Shown piece after piece: positions 38,749-47,600 of a stretch of 64,000 nt of DNA (position 1 is the stretch's first letter; each line of letters opens with the position of its first letter). The notes beneath the pieces were generated by a model. The model searched no databases and had not been told where the DNA came from. It worked only from the letters and a program-made list of their open reading frames with translations. This DNA comes from Nocardioides sp. W7 (lineage in GTDB: Bacteria > Actinomycetota > Actinomycetes > Propionibacteriales > Nocardioidaceae), in the NCBI RefSeq assembly GCF_022919075.1, contig NZ_CP095078.1:496001-560000 (forward strand), given 5' to 3'. A program made the position numbers and the translations under genes.

Positions 38749-40338
38749 GTGGCGACTATGGTCCGCGTATGCCCGATCACTACAGAGGATGAGCGGTTGA
38801 ACGGACCCGACCTGCTCGCTCCGTACGGCCGAAATGAGCCGTGTTGGTGCGGTTCCGATCGCAAGTACAAGGTCTGCCACGGCCTGCAGAGGCCTCCTTC
38901 GCAGCCCGGTGCGCCACTTCCGCCGGATGGCGATGGCAGCATGTTTCTAAGCCCGTCCACATCCCTAGCTAATGGAGCTTTACAGACCATGCTGCCCGGC
39001 GGCGCCGCGATTACTCTGCCGTCGGACGGCCCAGCACCAACAGCAATCACGTATACCAACTGGGAAGCGGATCTGGGCGCTGCCCTAGCCCCAAGCCCAG
39101 ACGTAATGGCGGTCGAAGAGCTGGGAAATTTGCGAGTTGAGGTTCTCAGGCGGGTTGCCGGGATGCGACCTACGGAACAATCGCCGTCCAGCGACGTAAC
39201 AACGGCACTGTATGCGCTTGCCGCAGAAACGGTGCGGACCGTTGCGCAACTCGCGAGGCAGCAGCCGCGGCCAGCCATGCTGTGGAATCAAGAACTCGAC
39301 CTTGCTCAGTTCCTCGGTCGCACTCTGCTACTTGCCGACCATGTGCTGTACCCCGACCGGGTCTTCGACACATTGCGCCGAAGTCCGACCATGCAGCAAT
39401 TGGTCGACGACGCCACGGCAGAACTGAAACACGCCGACCTGCTCTCTGGAGGCATCGCCATCCCCGTCCCGCCAGGGGTGGCGATGGCAGCGCAAGGACC
39501 GGTCGCTCAGGAGCTCACTGCTGGCGATCTTCAGCAGTCAGAGCTCGTCTCGTGGGTCCGAACTCAGTTGATCATCGAGGGGCCGACGGCTCGCGAGGCA
39601 TTGTTCGTGCGAGCGGCCGACGATCTCGCGCGGGAGCCGGTGAACTTCTGGCTACACGGGCACATCGACCGAGAGTCACTCGACGAAGAGACGGGGCACT
39701 TCAGGACGCTTATGCTGCAGCCGTTCGATTCCAGATTTGACTACGAGTCGTGGATTGCCCAGGTGAAAAACTCGGCGATCAGCGCACTGGTGCAGCGAAC
39801 GCACGAACGCGTGGTCGCTGCAGACGTCTTCGGTGCGGAATATGTCTCGGCTTCCCTTTTTGAAGCTCGCTTGCTTCGTACGCGCGAGCGCACGCACAGG
39901 ATGGGACCAGCGCAAGCCGCTGTCTGGGCCGACATTCCTGAACTGACCAGCCTAAGCGGTGGCGACTTGGTCAAGCTTCTAAAGAACGAGGCCGCCGTAG
40001 CGGACCTACGCCACCAAGTACGCGCGAGTCTAATGACGGCTCGAAGTGACGGCGACAAGATTGATGCGATTACTGAACTCAGTCACCAGCTCGAGGCCGC
40101 TTCACACAGCCTGCAGAAGGTCTCGGCATCTGATCGAACTTGGAAGGCCGTCCTGCCGGGCGGCCTGACCGCAGCCACCATGGTGGTTGGAGGTATCACC
40201 GGAGGACTTGCTGGCGTGGGGCTCGGAGCGGTGGGGGTGCTTGCGACGCTTGCGCCGTCCCTAGGAGACCGACTGAACTCACGCCGACGGGCGGCTTATG
40301 TGTACGTTGCTGCACGGCGGACTCGTCGATCGCGGTGA
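38749..40338 (+). CDS. SEC-C motif protein of unknown function
   Basis: A 529-residue protein with a zinc-binding SEC-C motif near the start: C32, C34, C43 and H44 in GRNEPCWCGSDRKYKVCHG. The long middle part is helical and unrecognised. A glycine-rich hydrophobic segment (GLTAATMVVGGITGGLAGVG and following) near the end could contact membrane. The SEC-C motif occurs in SecA and in many accessory proteins as a binding module. The start is uncertain: GTG 38749, ATG 38758 or TTG 38797. It sits 100 bp after the IS110 gene and converges on the nuclease gene. Confidence 0.7.
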   Translation: MATMVRVCPITTEDERLNGPDLLAPYGRNEPCWCGSDRKYKVCHGLQRPPSQPGAPLPPDGDGSMFLSPSTSLANGALQTMLPGGAAITLPSDGPAPTAITYTNWEADLGAALAPSPDVMAVEELGNLRVEVLRRVAGMRPTEQSPSSDVTTALYALAAETVRTVAQLARQQPRPAMLWNQELDLAQFLGRTLLLADHVLYPDRVFDTLRRSPTMQQLVDDATAELKHADLLSGGIAIPVPPGVAMAAQGPVAQELTAGDLQQSELVSWVRTQLIIEGPTAREALFVRAADDLAREPVNFWLHGHIDRESLDEETGHFRTLMLQPFDSRFDYESWIAQVKNSAISALVQRTHERVVAADVFGAEYVSASLFEARLLRTRERTHRMGPAQAAVWADIPELTSLSGGDLVKLLKNEAAVADLRHQVRASLMTARSDGDKIDAITELSHQLEAASHSLQKVSASDRTWKAVLPGGLTAATMVVGGITGGLAGVGLGAVGVLATLAPSLGDRLNSRRRAAYVYVAARRTRRSR

Positions 40339-40499
40339 CCGAGGAGGGGCGTCGCGGCGGTATGACACACGTGTTGATGGTGCAGACGTCGGCTGTTCGG
40401 GTCCGCTGCACAACCCCGCGATCCTGTGACCTGCCTCGGTGCGCGGCCCGGGCCTAGTTCACCATGGGTGTCACTCGGTCGTCGGCCTGACAGCGTCCG

Positions 40500-42701
40500 C
40501 TAGGAAATGTCAATGGCGAGTCGGGGGAGCCCTTCCGCAGTAAGCGTGACCTGAATGACGACCTTGTTGTCGATGTTGAGGCCGCCAGCTGCTCGGCGCA
40601 GTTGCTTGGCCTTGCCTTTTCCGAGCGGCCTACCGCCTGCGGCTTCGACTGCGGCAAGTAGTCGTGTCAATACGTTCCACGATCGCGGCGCGACGGAGAG
40701 GACCGAGGTAGTGGCGGCCAGCCAGTTCGGGTCGTCACGCGCGAGCATGCTGTCAAGAGCAGCCATGACTGGCGGTGGGACACGTGTATTCGGTCTCTCG
40801 GCGGCTTTGGGGTGGGCCCTCCGATAGTGATGCGCTTCCACCTCACCCTGTAGTTCGGTGATGGTCTCGGTGGTGAAGTAGTCGTTCATCCAGTCCGAGG
40901 TGTTGCTCACCATTCTTGCTACGACAGTGCCGTGGGCGTTGGTGAGGGTGCGGATTGAGACAAGTCGGTCTTCGCACCATGCGCCGAGGGAGTCGGCCTC
41001 GACGAAGACGGAGACTTCGTCGGCGAGCATTGTTCGCCGTTCGACGAGATACGCGGCGAAGTCGCTTGGTGCTGGGAGGACTTCCGCGAGTAGGAGGAGG
41101 TCGGCGAGGTTGATGATCCAGGAGCGCTGACTGCGGTCGCCGTCCTCGGAGAAGCCAAGGTAGGCGCTGAAGGGGTCCATGCGGTCGAGAGTGACTGTCA
41201 TGGGGAGGACGGTCGCGCTTGGATCGAGGTCGATTAGATGCCCATCGGTGTCGGTGAATGGCAAACCGTCTCGGATGGCGCTTTCGGTGCGTGCATTCTG
41301 GGTGTTGGCCCGGTCGACGATGTCTTGGACGTGACGGTCGACGCGTCGTGGGGCGCCCCGGCGGCCTGCGCGACTGAACCGTCCGCCCTTGCATTCGACG
41401 ACGAGGACGACTCCGGGTAGGGCGACGAGGACGTCGATTTCGGCGTCGGCTTCGGCGGTCGGGTAGCGCACTGCCCGGTGGACTCGATCGCCGAAGACGG
41501 CGCGTAGAGCTTCCTCGGTGAGATCTTCAGTGGTGTGGTGTCGTGCTTTGTCGTAGGCCGTGGCGAGTCTGGCGTTCGTTTGGACGACGGCATAGCCCCA
41601 TTCCACGGCGGCGTGGATGAAGTCGATGGGCCGCGGCCACATCCACTCGCCGCTGCTGAGACCAATGATCGGTCGAGTCCGGACAGGGTTGTCGTTGAGC
41701 GCGTCGTCGGCGCTTACCGAGCCGATACGTGTGCTCAGCGCTTCGACCAGCTTGGTGAAGGTGGATGGGTCGATATCGAGGTTCTCGGCCAGAACGTCGT
41801 CGAAGTCCGTTCCTTCGAGTGGCGCTGCGGCCGTGAGTGCCCAGAAGACGATTTGGCCGATCATCCAGGCCTGTTGCCGCGCCTGGGTGACATCCGGCGG
41901 AAGGGCCGGGTAAGAGGTGTCAATGTAGTCGTCTGCATGCTGCGCGTGCTGCACTCGTACCTGACTGTAAAGATCGGCGAATCGAAGCGCTTCGGTGAGC
42001 CGAAAGCCGAATGTGTCGACGACGCGTTCGTCGACACGGCTGAAGACCTCGGCGGCGATCTGGCGGACGTGCTTGTCGAAGCCGGCCATGCGGTCGAAGT
42101 CGTTCTCGAGCCTCAAGAGATTCAAGACCCGGGAGCGCGGCCCGCCATCGCTGTCGAAACTCCCCCTGCGGCCGGCTTGAAAGCGCAGATTGGCGATCCG
42201 TCGAAGCAAGTGATCTGCTTCTTGGAGGTGTTCGGGTGCGAAGGTGGCGCTGATGCGGTTGAGCATCTCCACTTCGTCGGAGCTGGTGACGAACCCGCCG
42301 AGGAGTTCGACCATCGCGTCGCTGCCAAAGTTCGCGGGTCCTGGCATGTTAGACCGCCGCATGGCGTCGTATACGTCGATCGCCCCATACAGAACAATGG
42401 GGTTAGTCTTCGCGATAAGTGCGCGCAGCTCCGCGTAGACGGCGGGCAGTTCTTCTTCGGCGTCCTCGGCTGCCTTGCGGAGGGACGCGTGGAGGGCGTG
42501 CCAGGCTTCTTCCGTGCCGCCTTGCAGAACGTAGCGCTCCATCTCGTGCTGCAACGGGTCGTTGATGTACCGCGGGGCCTCAGGGCCTCGTGGATGGACG
42601 CTCGTCTGGCTGTTGGGTCGACGGCGGTTGTCCGATCGCCTGGATCTCGTCACGAACCTGAGTGTGCAGGGGCGCACCGACAATGGCGGGGGAAGATGCA
42701 C
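40500..42701 (-). CDS. PD-(D/E)XK nuclease-domain protein, third gene of a possible defence unit
   Basis: A 733-residue soluble protein, mostly unrecognised. A restriction-endonuclease-like core is clear at about residues 390-445: E396/E397 (DLTEEALRAVFG), D423 (EADAEIDVLVALPG), E436 and K438 (VVLVVECKGG). Flanking regions are helical and could sense or bind nucleic acid. The start is uncertain; residues 1-16 look non-native and GTG 42653 or ATG 42542 are options. It is the last of three leftward genes (43522 to 40500) separated by 2 and 63 bp. A role in cutting foreign DNA or RNA is an inference from the nuclease core and the island context. Confidence 0.7.
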   Translation of the reverse strand: MHLPPPLSVRPCTLRFVTRSRRSDNRRRPNSQTSVHPRGPEAPRYINDPLQHEMERYVLQGGTEEAWHALHASLRKAAEDAEEELPAVYAELRALIAKTNPIVLYGAIDVYDAMRRSNMPGPANFGSDAMVELLGGFVTSSDEVEMLNRISATFAPEHLQEADHLLRRIANLRFQAGRRGSFDSDGGPRSRVLNLLRLENDFDRMAGFDKHVRQIAAEVFSRVDERVVDTFGFRLTEALRFADLYSQVRVQHAQHADDYIDTSYPALPPDVTQARQQAWMIGQIVFWALTAAAPLEGTDFDDVLAENLDIDPSTFTKLVEALSTRIGSVSADDALNDNPVRTRPIIGLSSGEWMWPRPIDFIHAAVEWGYAVVQTNARLATAYDKARHHTTEDLTEEALRAVFGDRVHRAVRYPTAEADAEIDVLVALPGVVLVVECKGGRFSRAGRRGAPRRVDRHVQDIVDRANTQNARTESAIRDGLPFTDTDGHLIDLDPSATVLPMTVTLDRMDPFSAYLGFSEDGDRSQRSWIINLADLLLLAEVLPAPSDFAAYLVERRTMLADEVSVFVEADSLGAWCEDRLVSIRTLTNAHGTVVARMVSNTSDWMNDYFTTETITELQGEVEAHHYRRAHPKAAERPNTRVPPPVMAALDSMLARDDPNWLAATTSVLSVAPRSWNVLTRLLAAVEAAGGRPLGKGKAKQLRRAAGGLNIDNKVVIQVTLTAEGLPRLAIDIS

Positions 42702-42764
42702 AGCAGGGCGACAATCGAACCTTCAGCAGTCCCGGGTCTAGCGCCTGTAGGGCTTCACGAACGA

Positions 42765-43259
42765 TCAGTCAGTCGTCGGGAAAAGCTCGCTGACCAGTTC
42801 GTGCGAGCGCCGGACGATCGGTGCCGTCATGCCGTATGACCATGCGGTTTGCTCGCTGGGGTGGCTGAAGTGATTCCGGAGCCCACGTCCGGCGTGTAGG
42901 CCGTCCTTGGCCTCCTCGTTGAGCAGGCCCTCACGACCAGCCCGCACAATGAGCTTCTCGAAGGAGAGGCGCGGAGCGTCGAGCCTGACGTTGAGTGCTG
43001 TCTCTACCGCTTGAAGCGAGACCAACACCGCCAGCGTCAGAAACTCGTAGACGAAGTAGCTCTGGACGAACAGGGATCGGCTGGTCTGCAGCAGGCCGGC
43101 TACTCCTGGGGGTGTGCCTGGGGTGATGGGCCAGCTGGCGACGGATTGGCGAAGTCGGCCGGGGCTCATAGGCAACGGACGGCCTGCCTCGTCAATGCCT
43201 CCCACTAGTTGTGCCATCCGCGGGTCAGGCTCGACCCGGAACTCGTCGGCAGCAGTCAT
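42765..43259 (-). CDS. HEPN-like small protein
   Basis: A 164-residue helical protein. The segment GRGLRNHFSHPSEQ contains R128-N-x3-H133, the R-x4-H motif of HEPN ribonucleases, and is preceded by a long helix (FLTLAVLVSLQAVETALNV). HEPN proteins act in toxin-antitoxin and antiviral systems, often as RNases. The ATG at 43259 is two bases after the stop of the 86-residue gene, so they are co-translated. A toxin or RNase role for this one is inferred, not shown. Confidence 0.6.
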   Translation of the reverse strand: MTAADEFRVEPDPRMAQLVGGIDEAGRPLPMSPGRLRQSVASWPITPGTPPGVAGLLQTSRSLFVQSYFVYEFLTLAVLVSLQAVETALNVRLDAPRLSFEKLIVRAGREGLLNEEAKDGLHAGRGLRNHFSHPSEQTAWSYGMTAPIVRRSHELVSELFPTTD

Positions 43260-43261
43260 GT

Positions 43262-43522
43262 CTAGGCCGCGAAGAGGGCCAGCGCCTTGGCCGCGAACGC
43301 GTCTTCGGCGGCTCGCGCAGCCAGAGCGTCGGACGCGACCGACTCGGTGCGCAGGATGCATTGCCCGAACAACGCCACCTCGCCATGCCAGCGCATTGGC
43401 TGAACGCTGTCACAAACGGCAGCGATCACGATTGCCCGCTGTAGGAGGCTGTGGTGCTGGAGGAGCCGCGTACCAACCTTGATCTCGACTCCACCAATGA
43501 GGTGCTTTGTCTGTAGATGCAT
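43262..43522 (-). CDS. 86-residue protein, first gene of the nuclease/HEPN unit
   Basis: I do not recognise this protein. It has no signal peptide; the middle (LLQRAIVIAAVCDSVQPM) is hydrophobic and the end is an Ala-rich helix (ASDALAARAAEDAFAAKALA). Its ATG (43522) opens the three-gene leftward unit. It is divergent from the 183-residue gene at 43657. By position it could be an antitoxin or small regulator for the HEPN-like protein. Confidence 0.5.
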   Translation of the reverse strand: MHLQTKHLIGGVEIKVGTRLLQHHSLLQRAIVIAAVCDSVQPMRWHGEVALFGQCILRTESVASDALAARAAEDAFAAKALALFAA

Positions 43523-43623
43523 GTCCGAACGCTACGAGCGGTCACCGACAGTCGCGCCGCGCCGGACTAGGCCAGGATTCGACACGACGACCGGAAGCCG
43601 GCGGACGCCGCGTCTTGATGGCC

Positions 43624-43645
43624 TATCCTTAGAACAACTGTTCGA
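43624..43645 (+). promoter_or_regulatory. LexA-like box next to a -10 element
   Basis: TAGAAC-AACT-GTTCGA (43630-43645) differs from the SOS consensus TCGAAC-N4-GTTCGA at one base. It directly follows TATCCT (43624-43629), a possible -10. The RBS GAGGAGG overlaps its right end. Confidence 0.6.
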
Positions 43646-43656
43646 GGAGGTCCGCC

Positions 43657-44208
43657 GTGGTGCTCGCACTAGATGAACTCGATGAGACAACCCGTGCGTA
43701 CATGCGCCGCGAGTTCGAGGCGGAACGGGACGGCTCTCAGCCGTACGTCTCCGACCGGCTGACTCCATTGGGCGTTGATCTCTGGTGGACGCTGATGGAA
43801 GACGCCATCCGTGCCGGAGACGACGAGTCTCTGTACCTCTCGCTCGCCAACGGGCACGGGATGATGCGCAGCTCCGAGTTGTACGTCCGGAACGGCGTGA
43901 CCCGATCGCGCGTCGTCAACCTCGGGCAAGCCTGTGAACTACTTGCTACGAGCGAGTTCAACACCTGGTATGTGCGCGGCCTCTGCGCGCGGCTTCTTGA
44001 CGAGAATGTTGAGGAGGTTGAGGTGTACCGAGCAGCCCCAGCAAAGTGGCAGCCATCCGGATGTGCCCGACACGAGGGTCGCTTCCTCCCAGTTCAAGAT
44101 GTCTATGACGGGCATCGAGCCGCTTACTGGCCACAGTCGAACCCGCATGTCTTCTCTGTTCCATTCCAGGCCGGCTGTCACCACAGCGTTCGTCGGGTTG
44201 CGGAATAG
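43657..44208 (+). CDS. unknown 183-residue protein behind a LexA-like box
   Basis: No family is recognised. The N-terminal half is helical and acidic (LDELDETTRAYMRREFEAE). The C-terminal part has clustered Cys/His (CARHEGRFLPVQDVYDGHRA, then AYWP and AGCHHSVRRVAE) that could bind a metal or form a fold seen in phage-related proteins. GTG at 43657 has GAGGAGG 7 bp upstream, so translation is well supported. It is the only rightward gene in this part before the STAND gene and may be DNA-damage induced. Confidence 0.55.
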   Translation: MVLALDELDETTRAYMRREFEAERDGSQPYVSDRLTPLGVDLWWTLMEDAIRAGDDESLYLSLANGHGMMRSSELYVRNGVTRSRVVNLGQACELLATSEFNTWYVRGLCARLLDENVEEVEVYRAAPAKWQPSGCARHEGRFLPVQDVYDGHRAAYWPQSNPHVFSVPFQAGCHHSVRRVAE

Positions 44209-44249
44209 TAGATCCGGCACGCCACAGGCGCGATCCGGGCAGCGCGACG

Positions 44250-44449
44250 CGCTGGGTCGTGGTGAAGGAAGTCCGCGAACGCGTCAGCGCACTTCAGTAC
44301 GCAGAAGGACGCGATCGAATCGCGCCAGAGAGATCGTTGAGAACCTCGGTGGTGACGGTGAGGTTCGGATTCAGGGCCGGGACGGACAGTTCCGGGACAG
44401 CGACTCCGGCTCGAAGAACGAGTCCCCAGCGCGCAACACGAAGCACTGA
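44250..44449 (+). pseudogene. decayed DUF2188 gene (two frameshifts)
   Basis: Three pieces of a DUF2188-type protein lie in different frames: WVVVKE (from 44253), KSANASAHFSTQKDAIE (from 44269) and RAREIVENLGGDGEVRIQGR through to DTKH-like ARNTKH and the stop at 44449. Joined, they match the short family pattern of W-V-V-K, H-F-x-T-Q-x-D-A-I and G-R-D-G-x-F-R-D-S-D. No single frame encodes it, so it is a remnant. Confidence 0.7.
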
Positions 44450-44536
44450 TCGGTAGGGCTCCGGTCAGTACGGGCATCGCTGAGGAAACGTGCCTCGGTA
44501 GAGGTGCGAGAGTATCGCCCACTGCGATTCGAGGCA

Positions 44537-44542
44537 TATAAT
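44537..44542 (+). promoter_or_regulatory. possible -10 element of the STAND NTPase gene
   Basis: A perfect TATAAT lies 77 bp before the ATG at 44619, in an A/T-rich patch that stands out from its surroundings. I see no clear -35. Confidence 0.45.
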
Positions 44543-44618
44543 AAGTGCATTATGTCCACGATGGTTGCTCGTATGATTGCCTACGGGTCGCGCGCTTTGT
44601 CGATCCCAAGGTGGGTTC

Positions 44619-47600
44619 ATGGCGCCTAGGCCCGGTGGCGAAACCGACAAGATCGGTAACCGGTACGAACTGGCATGGACTATTCGACACGCCCTGTACT
44701 GCATCTTGGACGCTAGTCGTTCGTTAACCCCCGAAGAGTCTGACGTCGAGCTGGGCAAGGGTTCCGAGTTCACCTATGTGGCGGGCTCGCGGGTTGAGAT
44801 TCATCAGCTGAAGCGTCAGGATGGGAACAGTAATCAGTGGAACATTAAGACGCTCAATCGTCTCAACATCTTCGCCGCCGCGGCCGAGCACGTGGCTGCT
44901 GGTCATGATTATCACTTTGTCTCACTTGTTCCCTGCGGTCCGCTTCGCGAGCTCTCGGAACGGGCACGTAAGTCGTCAGACCTCCAAGCGTTCACGCGGA
45001 ACTGGCTTACCAACGAGTTGTCGGACGCCTTCGATGAACTCGCGGCGACCGAGGTTCTTGGTAGCCCGGCTGCAGCCTGGAGCACCCTCCGCGGCATGTG
45101 GTTCGAGGTCCACGATGAGCACGACATCGTTCGGGTAAACGGGATGTTGGCCGAGCTCAGCTTGGAGGGCACGACCGGTCACCTAGCGTCATTGGCTCTG
45201 GGGGACATCGTCCTCGGCAACCTCGGCAAGCGTCTGGTCCGTGCCAACTTCCTCGAAGAGCTGCAGGAGCATGGCATCAAGCCGCTCGCTGCTAGCTCCC
45301 GCGCCTCGACGGCGGAGCAAGTCCGAGCAGTCACCACGAGCTGGCGGAGCACGGTGCAACGCGAGCTGCTGCAACCTGCTATCGGCCGTAGCGAAGCTAC
45401 TGAGCTTGCGTCGGCCCTTCAGGTCAACCGAGTGGGGCTCGTTGTGGGGACGGCGGGCGGTGGCAAGAGTGCGGCCCTCGAACAGCTGGCTGAGAGCGCT
45501 GTCGACAGTGGAGCCGAGATCTTGGCCTTCCGTCTCGACCGCTTGGATCGCTTCGCATCAACTGTCGATCTCGGACGGCAGCTGGGTCTTGACGGTTCGC
45601 CCGCCGCTGCGTTGGCCATGGCTGCTGACGGCCGGGATGCCTACCTGGTGATCGATCAACTTGATGCAGTCAGTCTGGCGTCCGGCCGTATGCCGGAAAG
45701 CTTCGACGTTGTCGTCGATCTGATCGGCGAGGCTCTGTCGGTCAGTGGAATGCGTGTAGTCCTGGCTTGCCGGGAGTTCGACGTCGACAACGACCATCGG
45801 ATCCGAGCCCTGGCCGCACGTCCAGACCTTCAAACCGTGCCGGTAGCCCTGCTGTCAACTGAGGCGGTTGAGCACGCCGTCACCGAGATGCAGCTTGACC
45901 CGACCAGTCTGAGCGCATCGCAGCGTGAGTTGCTGCGAACTCCACTGCACCTGGTTCTCCTCAGCAGCATTGCTGGACAGGCGGATGCCCTCGCCTTCGA
46001 GTCGAAGGGGTCACTGTTCGAGGCGTTCTGGCAACGCAAGCGCCAGGCCGTCAAGGCCCGCCGCGACACGGTGCGTTACGCCGAAGTCCTTGCTCGGATC
46101 GCGAACGCGGTCAGTGACCGTCAGGTGCTCTCCGTCCCGATCGAAGTCCTGGACGAAGATGACCTGATCGACGACGCCAACGTGCTCGTGTCCGAGCACG
46201 TGCTCGCTCAGCAAGATGACCGCATCGCATTCTTCCACGAAGCCTTCTTCGATTACACGTTCGCCCGCCAGTGGGTCTCGCGCTCAGAGAACCTGGTCGA
46301 CTTTCTGCAGCGTGACGAACAGGAGTTGTTTCGTCGCTCCCAGATACGTCAGATCCTGCAGCACCTGCACGAGCGTGACGCCGACAGATTCCTGAGTGAA
46401 CTAGAGGCACTACTGATAAGTCCCGCTGTTCGGTATCACATCAAGGAGACCGCTCTCGCAGTCTTAGCCAATCTGCAGTCGCCGACGAGTGATGACGCTG
46501 CCGTAGCGCTCAAAGTCGCGGCTAGCAAGCCGTCGTTTGAGAGTCGGATATGGCAGCAATTACGTCGACCGCAGTGGTTCGCCCGCTTGTACGACGATGG
46601 ACCGATCGCCGAATGGCTCGATAGCGACGACCAGGTGTGGAAAGACCGTGCCGCTAACATCATGCTCAGCGGAACGGTGCAGCACGGTGGTGCCGTAGTC
46701 GAGCTACTGCAGGCTCGCCAACACCTGCCTGACTACCTGCTGTGGGTTCGTTCCGTGGTCAGCACCGCGGACCTGCACAAGTTCCGACCGCTCTTCGACG
46801 TGTTCCTGGATGCCGTCCGAAGCGGTGCCTACCGCGACGCTGACCAAGAACTCTGGCTATCGGCACACGAGTTGGCTGAGCACGAGCCGGCTTGGGCGAT
46901 CGAGTTGCTGCAGGCTCGGTTCATCGACCCAGCCGACGCGCTAGCAGTCGACGATGATGGCAAGGTCATCAACCTGGCGCTGCGCGACTACAGCTTGTCC
47001 GAACTGGTGCGGACCGCGGCCGCGGCCGAGCCTCGTCAGTTCCTCGATGTTGTCGTGCCGTATCTGCGCGAGGTCATGGCGGTCGCCGCCTACGACCCTC
47101 GCGACGATGACGGTGTGGTGCGAGACAGGCACTTCAGCATGCGCTACCCGGACGAGGATCATGACGAGCGCGAGCTGGAAGACGTCCTTTTCGCGGCCGC
47201 CATGCGGGCTCTGGAGGACGTTGGTCGATCTACACCGGCCGAGCTGCGACCAGTCTTAGAGACGCTGTCTGCCGATCCGTACGAGGCTTCGCAGTTCCTG
47301 CTCTATCGGGCACTGATTGCCGCGTGTCCTGAGTTCGCGGATTGGTCGGCAAGCTTGCTTCTTCAAGGCGGAACGCGGCTGCGGTGCGGGTATATGTCGG
47401 ACAGCACGTGGGTCGCGCGTGAACTCGTGGCAGCCATCGCTCCGCACCTGACTGACGCGGTTCACCTGCAGCTCGAACTGGCAGTGCGAGACCTCAAAGA
47501 TCGTTACGAGAGCCGTCGTAGTGGTGGCCGCGCTGCGTTCACGTTCCTCTCGGCGCTTGATGAATCTCGGTTGAGCGCCGATGGCACGCGCCGATTGGGG

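Noticed and set aside
44178..44537. 119-residue leftward frame
   Set aside because: It is antisense to the DUF2188 remnant and has no ribosome-binding site or family character.
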